Below are positions 14,901 through 29,200 of a stretch of 64,000 nucleotides of DNA, piece after piece. Both the position numbers and the translations under genes were made by a program. Below the pieces are notes generated by a model. That model searched no databases. It saw only the letters and a list, made by a program, of their open reading frames with translations, and had not been told where the DNA came from. The stretch is taken from the NCBI RefSeq assembly GCF_000972845.2, contig NC_040028.1, forward strand, positions 8,485,198 to 8,549,197, read 5' to 3'. This DNA comes from Larimichthys crocea (lineage: Eukaryota > Chordata > Actinopteri > Sciaenidae). Position 1 is the stretch's first letter. Every line of letters starts with the position of its first letter.

Positions 14901-17900
14901 GCATTAGATCTGGACAAACTTTATAATTTCCAAACATAAATCTGTTTCTTACTACTTATCAAGGGTCATATTCTAAAAAAAATAAAGAAGCCTACATGCA
15001 CAAAAATGATATTATAAATAATTCTATATTAAGATGTCTGACAAATGCACTCATCTTCACTGATAACTCAGATCTAATGTGGCTAGACTTAGTTCCCTTT
15101 GTTTATCAAGACTGAGCTTGAAAACAATACCTTCCTGTGGATGTTACTCAACACTTTACTACTCTGTTTTGTTATTTAACTTACACTTTCCTCTCTGTGT
15201 CACGACAATGATTGCGAATGTGACTTGAAAGCACGCCGAAAGTCACTCGGCTAAAAAATTAGAGTTGATTCAACACATGATAGAACAGAAAAATGTAATT
15301 CCGCTTAAACAGGCAGCATGGCTCAGTCACATTTAGTCACTACTGCACAGGCGTATCTAACAAACTAGTAAGTCTGTAGCACCTGGAAACTTTTTCCAGT
15401 TTTCTAATTAGTTTCTTTTGTAGAAAAAAAAAACAGTGCAGTGTTGACATCAGTCACAAACAGATTATTACAAAAAGAGTGAGGCTTGGAAAGAAACTAC
15501 CTTGTGGTATTTATGTGTCATTATACTGTTGCAGACGACTGCAGAGAGATTTCATGTGAAATCAACATGATAGTCAACGACAGCTGTTAGAAAATAGCAG
15601 AATATGTCAAGAAATTCACACTGATTTCAGTAATTCTCTGTAGACATTAGTAAATAGCTTAATGTCCACACTTTAATTTAGTTTACATTGACACAACTTC
15701 TAATATCTTCACCATAGATTGAATTGAACTTGAAGGGCAATGCGTACGCACTAAAAACAGTATACAATAGTATTTACTACAAGTACCCCTGAATGTCAGT
15801 GCTGCCCCTGAAGCCATGAATGACTGAATGGATATAGCCATGCAGCCCCCTTTGTGTGCAGCTACTGTAGTGATTGGCCCAAGCAGCGCTACACTGTCCT
15901 GACTCCCGCGGGGGACTCCCTGTCTTTATTTTTACCTTTTGAGATGCTGCTCCAGCTCCCAGAACAAAAGCTTCATTGCCATCTCGTCATGGCCTTGCAC
16001 TCGTGGTCCCCGTACTCTCATGGAGCCGTCCGTCAGCAGGATCATGTACAATCCAAAGTAACAGAGCAGTGGGTCCCAAGCTTTCTTTGTTTAGTGTTTT
16101 CAGACCCCCACCTCGTTCTTTCTTAAAAGTCAGTGAACAGATCTGTCACGCCCTTATGGATGCATTAGTAAGCGCAGCTGCATGGGGGAATCAATGCCAG
16201 GTTGTGATAACTGTGCTTGCTCCTAATTTTTTGCCTCTGTCGATGTCATCCATTTGTGTTTGAATGGCTGACTAGTGAGTGAATTAGTGAGTAGAGACAG
16301 TAGCTAAGCGGGTGGTGACGTGTGATCATGTGATACTGGGAGTTACATAAACCATCAACAGAGATTAGCATGTGGCCCAGTATTTTCCTCACGCCCACAG
16401 CCCTCTATAGCCTGAGATGCAGATATACAATACAACTCTTCAGAAACACTCCACCTTTGAAGTCTTTTCAGAGTAGTTAGTAGTTTTAGAAGCACATACT
16501 GTAAATGAGCCTACAGGGATGTAGACATGCTGAACATGTAGTCTACCTTTGAGGCTCAGCAGTACAAGTTGTCCCCAAACTCAGGGGGGACACAGATTAC
16601 TGTTGAGACTACATATTTTTCTTGTCACATAAAAAGGTTGTCAGAATCACTAAGAAGTCAAAGTCGTCTTCAACCTCAAAACTTCAAAAGCAGCTGTGAC
16701 ACTTTAATTTGTTGGTATAGTTTCAAAACAAAAGCATGATTTGGTTTTCTATAGCAGCCACCCCCTCTGCGTGATAGACAAGAGACCCTGTAGCTTCAGG
16801 GTCTTATCTTGTCATTTCTAATTGAAAGGCAGCTTTAAGATGGCTCGGTGCCTCCGCAGACAGAAAACACAACGCGCACTCGGCAGAGCCTCCACCGGCT
16901 TAGAGACAGCTGGCCAAGAAACGATAGGTAAGGCATGTGCACAATGCAGGGGATTTCACTTGTACCAACAGACTTCATGTGCCGGAGTGAATCAGTATCA
17001 CATGACTTTGGGGTGGGTCATACAGTCCGTCAGCAGCATGCTTAGAGCAGCTAATCAACCGATTCAAACACCTTGAATTAAAAAGATATTAGAAAATACA
17101 AGTTTTTAACAAAAAGGCTCAGTAATCTCTATGTGGCGTCCAATACGGACATGGACAAAACTACTTAAACTAAGGTGAAAGCTGCAATGCCGTGTGGTGT
17201 GACATACAGCCTTTCACTATTAGATGATGTAACATTTAATCACCTTTATCCAATTTGTTTGATGCCAAATGTACAGTCTAGAACTGCACGGTTTTCAGTA
17301 AAAGCATTAGGTTACAGTATTACTACAACAGCAGCAGCAGCAGCAGCCGGCTAACGTCATCAAAAATGGTTTGGGAAAGAGCCAAGAACACTAACCACAC
17401 ACCACACCCTCACTAGTAGCTGCATTTACATGAAATTTTGACTAATTTCCAGTTTGTTGATGTGAAATTTCACGAGTTACAAGAAGCTTTACAACCACCT
17501 CAGAAAATATGAGACTCTTAAAGCACCACCATCATGACAGATGTTAAAATACAGCCATCTAGACTGTCCTAATTCAGATATAGACAGTTTACACAGGAGG
17601 CAGATTCATTCCTAATAATTAGATGATTTATTATTGGCTGTTCAATTGGATAGGGTCAAGAACAAGAGCTCATTTGGTGGAAAGGCGGTATTATATCTCC
17701 TGTTTTTGTACCGTTAATTTAACTCGCTTGCCATCACATTTTAGCTTATGACAATGTATCAGCTCATTATTGAAACTAATATTACAGGAAAAGAAAAACT
17801 TATTCTTTAATTACATTTCAGTGATTTCATAGTTTATTCTCATTTGGAATTTTATTGTATGCTAATAATAAAATATTTTTGGGAATTAATTTGATTTTCT

Positions 17901-20207
17901 TTTTTTATATATTTCAGATTGCTCCAAGTATTACAACGGGGAGGTCGTGTACCACTAGTGATCTAAAAACTAGATCACTAGTGGGTGCTGTACAAATGGC
18001 TTGATTGAGTAACCAGGCGTCATTCGGCCCACCTCAGGTCCACCAACAATCCAATTTTTAGATTAGCTGGGAGGCACCACTCTTCAGAAACTTGTGGAAG
18101 ACTTTACAGATACTCTGTACATAATACACTACATACTATACTATATACTTTCACTGGTGTACCCAACATTCATAATACACTATGAAATATTAACTGAATA
18201 CATGAGTTAATGTATGCAACCAAGAGCAGGCCTGTTATTATTATACAGGTGATACTAAACAAAAGCCTACTTTGCAGAAAATATTAAAGACACATCTACA
18301 ATTACAAAAATCAAACAAATCATAAAATCACAGATGACCAGTTAAAAGGTGCTCAAAACTGCAGCTAAAACAATTTCTATGTTAATGACATAGTTATCTT
18401 CTATATGACAGGTTGTTATAAAACTATTTCAATCCAGTATTTATTTATATTTTATTATTTTCCTTTGATTATGATGAGAGAAGTGCTATGTATGTTGGTT
18501 TTGTTGCTGCCTTTTGGCTAAATGTGTCTCACTCACAGGAAGAGGAGCTGCACTCACATGTGGTGTGTTTTAGGGGAGAAATGCAATCTCTAAAAAGTTA
18601 ATAATAAAAGGGGCCTGGCATGTCCCAGCGATGAAAAAAAAGAAGAAGAGAGGCCTATTGAATTGTTGAATTGTAAAGGCTTTTGGCTGAGCTGTAGTTT
18701 GATAGTGGAAAGCACACACAGACTTTACCAGTAAGCCCTGGCAGAGGGTTTCCATAGTCACACCCTGACTATGGAGAATGACAGAGAGCTTGCATGGACT
18801 GAGTGAGTCAGAGAGGCAGGGAGGAATGATGAGTGGCCATTTTGGCCCTCATACGTAAGAGAGACAGGTGCTATTGGGGAGTTTGGGCTGACTGCAGCAA
18901 GTCCTTAGTCCTTGTTCTGAACTAAACTCACTTTCACACTCACACTGGGGGAGAGGTGGAGGGAGAGAAGGAGGGGGACAGAGTCAGCCAGAGACACAAG
19001 AGCTGGAAAGGGCGAGATCCACCACCTCAGTATTAGTATGGCTTCAAACAGTCACGGACGGAGGGAGAGCAGAAGCAAAGACAAATGTTTCCATTATTAT
19101 GCAGTGTGTTTAGATAAACAGCACATTTCACCTATACTGACCCACTGTCTTCTGCCTCTACCAGGGTAGCAAGAAACTTAGGAGTCATGATCGATGACCA
19201 ACTAACGTTCTGTGATCACGTTGCTTCGGTTGCCCAGTTGTACATAAGAAAAATCGGACCTTACCTGACTCCACATGCTACCTAACTCCTGATACAGGCT
19301 CTGGTCATCTCACGACTCGATTACTGTAATGCCAGCCTGCACAGTGAAACCGTTTTAGATTATCCAGAGTGCCTGATCTTTAACCAACCCAAAAGGTTCA
19401 CGTTACCTAGCTGCTCATCAAACTCCACTGGCTACCTGTAGACGCCTGCCATAAATTTAAATCACTAATGCTGGCCTTCAAAGTAGTCTCCAGTTCTACA
19501 CCCACCTACTTGAATGCCCGTCTGAATTGGAGGCACTCACCTGGCTCTGCCACGTCGCTCAGGGCAATCTAAACTTTTCTCGTCTGTTGTACCCCGTTGG
19601 TCAAACATCCTACCAGTTCCTACCAGATCAGGGGCGTCCCTCTCTACTGTATCTTTAAAAACCTCCTGGAGACCTAGCTCTTCACAGAGTACCTCCTCTC
19701 CGAGCACTACCAACAACTGGAGATGCTAAATCTATCTATTAGTAGTACTTAATGCTGCACTAATATGTCCCTGTCACACTGTGCCTTGATTGGTTCCTTT
19801 TTGGAAGTCGCTTTGGACAAAATCATCAGCTAAATGACTAAATGAAAATGTAACCTGATGTTCTGTGACTAACTAAATCTTGCACAGTTTACAGACATTT
19901 GTACATTTTTGCAGTAATGTTCTGCCAAACATGGTAAAACAGCAAGCTATAGGATGCACAATGGATGGAAAACATATCTTCTGACATCACTGAAGATTCC
20001 GCACATGAACAAAGAGAAACTCCGCAAATCACAGCTTGTAAATGAGCTTAAATGCACAAACAAACACAGGTGTGGTCCTCAAAGACAAAACCTGAAAGCT
20101 ACCTGTCAAGCACTGCTAAGCAAATAACATCTGCACTGCCTATCGAAACCGATATGTTGCTGGCAGGAAAAGTTTCAGAATAAGTCTGAAAGCTCCCTCT
20201 CTTTTTC

Positions 20208-20268
<61 letters not shown>

Positions 20269-23200
20269 GATCCAAGTTATATAAGTGTGTGTGTGTGTGA
20301 GCGAGCAGCAGGTTTGAGTAATGTGGAGTGAAACCTGGCATTAAAAGGATTAGCAGCCAAAGAACACACAGCGCTCCGGGTCCACGCAACAGAGGACAGG
20401 CATGATGCTAACCTCTCTGTGAGCAGTGAAGCCACATTATGGGGCTGCAGGGTGGATTTAACGATGCATATGTGCTTATAGAAATAATCAATGCAGAACC
20501 AACAATTGGATGTACCTGCGTTTTTAAACAGTGAACACATCAATGCAGTTTAATTCAAACCTGTCTTGATGTAAAATTATGTACAATGTGCCAGAACAAA
20601 AGCAATTTGATAATACATTTTACTGCAATTATGTCTCATTGCGCTTAAAACAATGTGGACAATTACATGGTGCTTTATTTAGTGACTTTGACATTTTAAT
20701 ATAATTTTCTGGTAGCTGTGATTAAAAATAATTAAATCTCATAAAGATATGCCTATTGTGCCGCAGGATTTTAAGAAAAGCCTTCATCACGTCCAGATTT
20801 TACCACTTAAAAAGGTCCAGTGAGTTAGAGAATATGGCACACATGGAATATAATAGAAGATTTTAATATTGATGAGTATGTTTTCTATATAGTATAACCA
20901 CCTGAAACAAAGTTTTTTCAAATTAAAATTGTTAGCTTAGACTGAGCCTTTTATATCTACAGATTCTGTAGGTCCCTAAACACTTGGAGGGGAAGGGCGA
21001 AGGGAGGGGGCACTGCTAAATGCCACTAAATCCTTTAAACTTTGAGCTACATCGTAAAAGACGTTTCAACATCTTAAAATGCAAACCACCATATCTTTGT
21101 AAGGGCCAATTCAAGTTCTCTTTAGAGGCTGATGGAGGAGGAAAGATTACTCATTGATATCTGGGTCATAAAGTTTTACACCAGAAACTTGCTGCACAGC
21201 CTCCACCTTACACAACAGAGTGAAATAAGTGCGTTTGTGTTGGCTGGTGGGAGGCTGTTATTTTTCGCTCGTAACACTCCACAGAATCACAATACCAAAG
21301 TGATTCATCTCATGCCTGACCAAACCTTCAACCGACACAATCGGCAGATCTCGCAGCCAAATCAGTGAAAGCGGTGGGCGGCTACACTTGTAACGTACAC
21401 GGCTGTGTTTTTCTGACAAGGTTAACAGCATCAGCCGTGATGTTTCTATTTGCGAGATATATTATTAACCAGTCCAAAACACAGCCTAACACACATATCA
21501 GTCATCTAATTACAGGTGTCCATTTTGGGGGTTTTGCAGGTGACGCTGTGGTGAATCGCAACAGGGTTGTGCATCAGTGTCTGGGTGTCTCTCTGTTTGT
21601 TCTGAACATAACCACTGTGAAACAATCAGGAAATAACTTATTATTTTGCTGATCAACCGGCTTTATCAATGCCGGCGCCCCCTCACTCTCAAATCGCTGT
21701 CTATGGCGCTCACCATCGGACACAAACTGAGTAAATTGCCACAGTACCGGATCCTGTTGTCTGATGTCTTTATCTCCATTGTTTGCTGGTTTGTTAATAG
21801 AAAAAGGCTGAAAATGGTTTAACAGTATAGCTTCATTACAGTTCAGTGGGCCCGGAAACTAACGATTATTTTCATCTTTAGATAAATCTGTCAATCATTT
21901 TATTGATTAATCATTTAGTTGTTTGGCCCATAAAATGTCAGAAAATTATGAAAAATGTTAACTGCCATTTCCCAAAGCCCAAGGTGACGTCCTCAAAGAA
22001 TTTCCCCATTGAGGGATCAATAAAGTTAATCAGCAAATGTCCGTCATGGAGGACTAAAGAAACCGTAAATATTCCCATTTGAGGATCTGAAATCAGAAAA
22101 TTTGGACATTTCTCCTTAGAGAATGATTCAAAACAATTAATTAATTATCAAGATGGTTGACAATTAATTTAACAGATGACAACAAATTAATTAAATTGAT
22201 TAATTGTTGCAGCTGGCAGATGTCATAAAAAGATAAAGTAATTAATATGTAAAAAACTAGTAAGAATATTGAGGTATACTGCTATGAAGTGACTTAAAGA
22301 AGAAAAATTTGCAATTTAACTCCCCATGAAAATGTATGTATGTTTAACCTTCTGTCTGTACACCTCTAAAAATAGCTCTCAACCCTCGAGTTGATTTGAC
22401 TGAAGGGTCAGGGTGTGACAGAATTGATCCGTCATTGAACGGCCAGGAGATTGATGAAGAATGTTACCATCCATCTTTAGTTCCATTCAGCCTTTCCAAA
22501 CTCTTGTTTCCTCAAAGCAAAACTATTTATTTAATCATCACTGCATAGAATCAATTTGTTACTTTTTAAAATATCAACATTGTTAACAAATACAAATATA
22601 CAACCATATCAACGTGTGTCTTTCTTTGACTTTTAAATCAGCTGTTGTAACAGGTCAGGGAGAGTTCATCTGATCAATCATTTGAAACAAGCAGCCCCCT
22701 TTTCATCTGTGTGTGTGTGTGTGTGTGTGTGTGGGTGTATTGAAGATTACATGTGAAGAGGAAGAGGACAGAGCAGTGAGTGGATTAACTAATGACCGTC
22801 AGGGCCTAAATCTCTGACGACAGCAGAGCTATCATAAACACAGCTTAGCTACAAACAAGCAAACTCTTGTTTCCTGCACAGCTTTACAGTCAGACAGACT
22901 CACCTCGGTCATGCCTCTTCCATATTCAGGATACTTGGAAATGTAAATACAGAGGCCAACTAGAAGCAACACTGTAACTTTTCAATCACAATCACAAGAA
23001 GTACTTAACACTTTACGTCACCAAGTCACGCAGCACCAAACTGGATTTGGTGAAACTGGATCATATTTTATGGAGAAAATGTTCTCTGCTGTTAGTTAAT
23101 GTTAGCTCAATTTGTTAGCCGAGCTGCCCAGACTGTGAGCTCAGAGCACTGGGGGAGTGTTAATGTTTGTACCACAGGCATTTTGGACCACCAAGAAGAA

Positions 23201-26200
23201 GAGGAGGTTTTTTGTTAAGCGGGCGATGTAAACAGAATCAGCAGCCTCTATGGACATAATGACAAAAAGACTAAAGGGGATGAGGAAGCTAAGTGGGTGT
23301 TCAGACAGGGACAGGCAAACCGGACGCCGGTGGCGTTTTTCAGTTTATTTCAGTGGGGGTCGTGCATTTCCACACCGGCAGCCTGCAACGCAGGCGTTGC
23401 CGCAAAGAACGCCACCGGCGTCCGGGAAAGAAGTTTCAACTTTTGAAACTGACTATAGAGCGAGTATTTGGTATAGTCAGGCTACTTCACCCCCACCACT
23501 GGTTGCCGGTTTGCCTGTCCCTGTCTGAACGTGGTTTAAGAGTAAAAATAAGTACAAAAAGCTGTTGAACAAGAGTAAATCTAGGACTTTTAGTCATTGG
23601 AGAGAGCTTTGTGAAATAAAAGGCTTTTTTAAATCATAAGTATGTCCATACTCACGGCAGTGGTATTGTGCTTTAAAACAATACCAACAAAAATACCAAT
23701 TGCTACATAGTGTTGTTGTAGTGTGACGTTACAGCTCTCCACTCTCATGAATCGTTGAGGAATGTTGAGCAGGAAATGGTTTGGTACTGATGATGAACAG
23801 AAAATATGTGGTAATCAATACAATCCATCCAGAGTTCACAGACTGCTGACTCACTAAGCCTTACCTAACTCCTTAGCTTAAAGAATCATCAGATATCTGA
23901 GTGGTTACTGCTTTCTGAGCTAAGACAAAATGGCAAATGAACAACAACTTGCCTCAAGTAAAAGCAGCGACTGATTGGAGTCTTGATATCAAGTAGACAT
24001 AAATATTAAATTTTACGACGCAACCTGTCTGAATTACCAACTAAATTCTTCACACTGTAGTAAAAGTAAAAGGAGGCCAGTCACTGCAACACGAAGATGA
24101 GGAAAGGTTTATGCGGCCTGGTGTCTACTGCACGTGATTAATTAAAACTTTGATCAAGAGGGGCCAAAACAAACAAAGAATAAAAAAGTCTTACCTGTTA
24201 CAGTGAATGGACGGGGCCACAGGGAAACATGAAAGAGAAAGAAAGAAAAAATGGATTAACGATAATAAACCAGGGGAGTCAGGAAGAACGGTTACAGAAG
24301 AAAAACATCTGATCGAAACAACCCTACATTCTGTCAGTCACCAAGTCAATGTTTCTGTCGATATACAGTGACTGGCCACTTCATTAGCCATCAATTGTAT
24401 TTTTATGAAGTTGGGGCTGTTGTTGTACAGGAATGAAAGTGTTTCTAATATTTTGGACCTCTCATGTATGTAAATGGTGTGGCCAAAATATTAGAACCCT
24501 AACCTCTCTGACAGTGTATAAGTGTACCTAATGAAGTGGAAATAGACCACAGTGTTAGTCTGTTTATAATAGCAACAAACAAAGATGGGCATTTTGTTTT
24601 ATTTAATTTAGCACAGGTAACCTTCTGTAGCTCAAAATACTTATACATGTAGCTGTTAAAGAGGTTAAAAACCCATTGAAGGAGCCGCATTATGTCCACC
24701 CCTCTTTGCACTTCACGGTATGTATCATTTGAATCAGTGAGCACACACACACCATATGCTCGCTCTATAGTCAGGCTACAAACGCAGACTTCATAGATAT
24801 AGGCTGCTACATACTGCCATCTGGTGACAGCTAGATTCACTGCATGTCAGACTGCAAACTGAACCGGAACAAAAGACTTGTTGACTGTTGTCGAGTTGAA
24901 TTCCTGTTAAGTGCTCAACTTCTGCCACCAAATGACTCCCAAACTTCACACCTTTGTTGTGCCTTATGATCAGAAGTCAGTCAGCGTCAATTGCTCATAT
25001 TTCTTTGAACACATAGCCTCATTAAAGGCTACAAGCTTTCATCCCAATCAAAAGGAGTTTGATTAGTTTGAAACATAAAAAAGGTCATTAACATGATGAG
25101 CTATGACGCAATTAGCACAAACTGTCTATGTGCAAACCATGATGAGCTATGACGCAATTAGCACAAACTGTCTATGTGCAAACAGCATTTATATATTTTT
25201 CTTTTAACCTCATGTGGATGTCTTTCTTGCATGTTTTTATTCCCTGTACCTGTCCAAGATTTACACAAAATCCAGTGTAGCAGAGGTTTAACAGCTCAAC
25301 ATTTAACAGTCATTTCCTCATTAAATGTGTCTTAGAGTATAAATACTCATATCAATCTTTCCCTTAATTAGCTCTGCTGGAGTGGGTGGGTACACTATAT
25401 ATTCTACCCTACTTCTAATGCAAGTATAAACTCCTAATAAGCAAGTGAGTGTGTATATTTGAGAGCAGCTTAATGTCTCTGTGAGAAAACAACATTGCCT
25501 CCTTTTCATTGGCACATAAACAACCCTGTTATCTGCCTTCACACCTTTAATGCTAAAATGCAACCAGGCATTAAATATGTGCACACAGCCTTTCCTCAAG
25601 GAGCAGGTACTTCGTGTCTGACATTTCACCAATCCTTGTCCCCTTGGGGTAACAATGTGGTCTTAATTTAAAGCCCCAAACTGCAATTGGGTTCAGTGAA
25701 ACACCCGACGAAACTCAGACGGATCTGGAGTTTTCTTTGAGAGTTGTTTTGTGTTTATTTTGCATCCTGTGAATGGATTCCCTTCATCCTTAAACCTCTA
25801 CCCTAGTGGTTTTCGTAACAATATAACACGTTGCCACTCTGGTGACTAACAACTCTTACAACTGCTTTGTCACCTCAGTAACTCTTACATGACTGATTCT
25901 CAAGCCTCCAATGTTGAAGCACATGAAAGCACCAACAAACAAACCTTCAAGCAGATTCACTTTCTGCAGGCACCACACATCAATGATTTTTAATGATTAC
26001 AATGATGGACAGTTTATGATCATGTAAACATGCATGCAGGTATGGAGAAGGACTGCCCTTGAGGCATGCATGCGTATTATTAACAACCGACAGGTGTTAT
26101 GTAGTCAATTTTCTAAAGTTAAATGTGAAACTCGTGTGGAAATAATATTACAGCATTGTAGCAATGTGACTCGAAGGAAATGTCGGGTCTGCATCACTGT

Positions 26201-29200
26201 AACAGCCAACCACATGGCTGGCCATGATAAGCCACACACTTAGAATGACGGATGTCCTCACAGTTACATTTGAGCTTGCTGCCTCTTAACGAATGTCTAT
26301 ACTTCAGTCCACTGTTTGAGCAGTGGGAGATCAACATGGTAAATCATTTGTCATATCTGAAATTACTAAAAAAAGACAAGATAGCTGTATGAAAACCACT
26401 GCAGTTCATACTGCTACTGCTACTACTTGAAGCTACTAGCAGAGGTCTGCAGCACTGGCAGCACTAATGGATGCAAGCCACAAAAATCGCCATCTCCAGT
26501 TAAACAAAACAACTAAAATGAATCAATGTGAATGAATACATTTGATACAGTCCACTCAGGTGGTCTCTTCTTGGCCACGTTGACTGGGAGTTTTCATATC
26601 CCTGATTTATTAAATAATATTAATAAACACAATGAGTATTAAACAATATTCTATGACTGACAAAGCTCCTTGGTTATAATTATAGAAAGCGGCTACAGGG
26701 TTAAGTATCAGCAAATGGTCTCATTTAGACCCATTTAATGATGTCTAGTTCGTTAGGTTTAGCCACAGGGCAGTGATGAAAAGCCACAGCTGCCATCGTG
26801 GAGATTCAGTCGGTCTGGATTAAAATGGCTGAAATCAACGCTGTTGGTCTAAACTAATGGACAGTAACTCAAATCTGCCATTTTTTGGGAAAATGACATA
26901 AGCCTTGGTGAAATATTTTGGCAAGAACGTTTAAATTCATGTCGCTTAAGACCAAAGACTTGCTTGAGTTTTTCGCGCATTTCAGGGTCGTCATAGCTTT
27001 CTCCTGCATGCTAGAGAAGGGAGACTAAGGCCAGACAGTTACACCGCTCGATGTCACTAAATACTACACATTGGTCCTTTACTGAACTTTAATGATAATT
27101 AGTTCAACTGACTAAACCTGGAAGCATTGTGCTGACACCAACTGGTCGCCACTGTTAGATCAGAAAATCTCCATTCTCCATGTGTGAACACAGATTTCGT
27201 TTTCCACTGTATGAATTTGTGCTCCACATACATAACTTCCGTATATATGATGTGCCTGGTGTGTATGTGTAGTTCACAGCTTGCCAACCAGCAGGGGGGA
27301 GTGCAGCACTATTTACAGTGCTGAAAGCGGTTTGCAGGCAGACTATAGTTGGCATTAATACTACAGTGACTGTGCCAACAGACAGCAGAGGAAAGGTATT
27401 AGCTATGCTCAGAGCAAGTTAATTTATAGCATGTTTTAATTAACTTTTGGCTTCTGGTCACTCCAAAGAGAAGTGGGAGAGCTGGAGCACTGAACACACA
27501 CAGTGTGCTTCAAAACAGGTTTAAATTTAAAGACTAATGTTTGTCTAATTGGGCGGGCTACCTAAAAAAAATTCAATATATAGGAAACAATAAGTACAGA
27601 GTGTCTCTGCGCTTTATTCATGCTAACAGGAGAAGCAGCTGGCTAGACTGTTGAGGGGGGAAAAGATTTTAAAAAGCACAGAAAAAAAACTTCACCCCCT
27701 CCCTCCAGTAGCCTGCCTCATTCAGCCACAGAGCATAGAGAAGAGGATTAGCTCACACAAAGCAAGAATGAATATCAAACCCTATGGGAAAAGACACTCG
27801 CTGGATAGAGCTCGCACGTCATCGGCGAGCAAAAAGGCTGAAACTATCAGACTCCATCAGCCTAAGCGGACCAGACATATGGACAGAGTCACCTCTGTGC
27901 CACGTGATGATTGCCCATAACGAGCACTAACTAATATTTTAATACTCGAGCAGGAAATCTCCAATGCAAGCTTTTATTATAAAGCTAGGCTAGCTCTTTC
28001 CACCTGCTTACAATGTTCTTGCCAAGCTAGGCTAACCATTAGATTGATATTAATCTTCTCATCTCGCTTTCTAAAATAATTAAACTTTTGTTGAAATGTC
28101 ATATTATAAATACAGAAAAATTCAGAAAAAGTAATTTCCATGAGTGTTGAACAGCACTGGGACTTTTAACTGCATGTATCACTCCGCTTTACAGATGTCC
28201 TAACGAACGTTACGTTGGCGTTGCATTAACATCGTCAACTATCTTAGATTGTAACAAACTTTGCACCACAAACATGAACATATTTCTACAAGTAGTTTAA
28301 AAACACACACACAATGGGCGACCTGCATACTGCTGTTAGAAACTGTCAGCCATCGTCAGTAATCAATACACAACCATTAATCAAAACAATAACTAACATC
28401 AGTCTACGTCAGACACCCTTATCATACTTAACAGCCACCTGGTGTTTTTGAAAAAGCTCCCTGCACTGTCCGAGGAAAATATGACACCAGACTCCCTTTA
28501 AGAAATATGACATTTCATTACGTGTCCGTGAAAAAACATGACAGATGATAAAGACAAAGGACGTCACATGTCCAACAGTCTTCTGAATAATAATAATTTG
28601 AGTCAAATAAATGATTAAATAAACAAACAAATCACAATCTGTTGTCACTTATTACTGTTAATTAATGAATGCTAATAAATGCTTGTAGAATTTGCCTGAT
28701 GGTATCTGACCACCTGAACTTCTTCTCAGTTACCTGCAAAGTTTAATTCGTGCTGTGACAACATGAAGTGCGAAACTTGCTGTGATAGAGGACCAAAGAA
28801 ACTAGAGTTTCTGGAGAAAAAAATTACTCAAAGCAATGAATCCATTATCAAAAAAGCTGGTGATTATTCCTATTCATTTGACCGGGCCTGCTTTAAACAC
28901 TCTAATTTGTTTAAAGTAAACGCTTAGGACCCTGTGGGCCATGAATGGGGCATTGAGAGGCAGGGGCTGGGACAGACGATAGCTCACCTCATGGTGGACC
29001 ATCAGCTTGATCCAAAGATCCAACTATGAGCTTTTTAACTACAGCAACTTTAATGTTAAAAGATTTTAAGTGCACTCATTTCAAATCATTACAGAGCCTC
29101 GAAGAGTCCTGTATTGTTATTTTGTCATTTTGTCACTACCTCCCCGAGTCAGGAGTGGGTAATTTGCATGCCTGCATTCCTTGGATGTGATAGCTCTCCG

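Larger units (their letters stand above)
18096..23030 (-). other. tsc22d1: tsc22d1 intron 1, repeat-bearing portion
   Basis: No conserved exon is seen. It contains the L2-like LINE fragment (19165-19855), a CA microsatellite (20210-20265), a GT microsatellite (about 22710-22732) and otherwise AT-rich sequence. Confidence 0.6.
23531..29178 (-). other. tsc22d1: tsc22d1 intron 1, middle portion
   Basis: No conserved exon is seen. It contains a second copy of MITE R5 (24358-24560), a perfect 46-bp tandem duplication (25092-25183), two CTCF-like motifs and AT-rich background. Confidence 0.6.
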
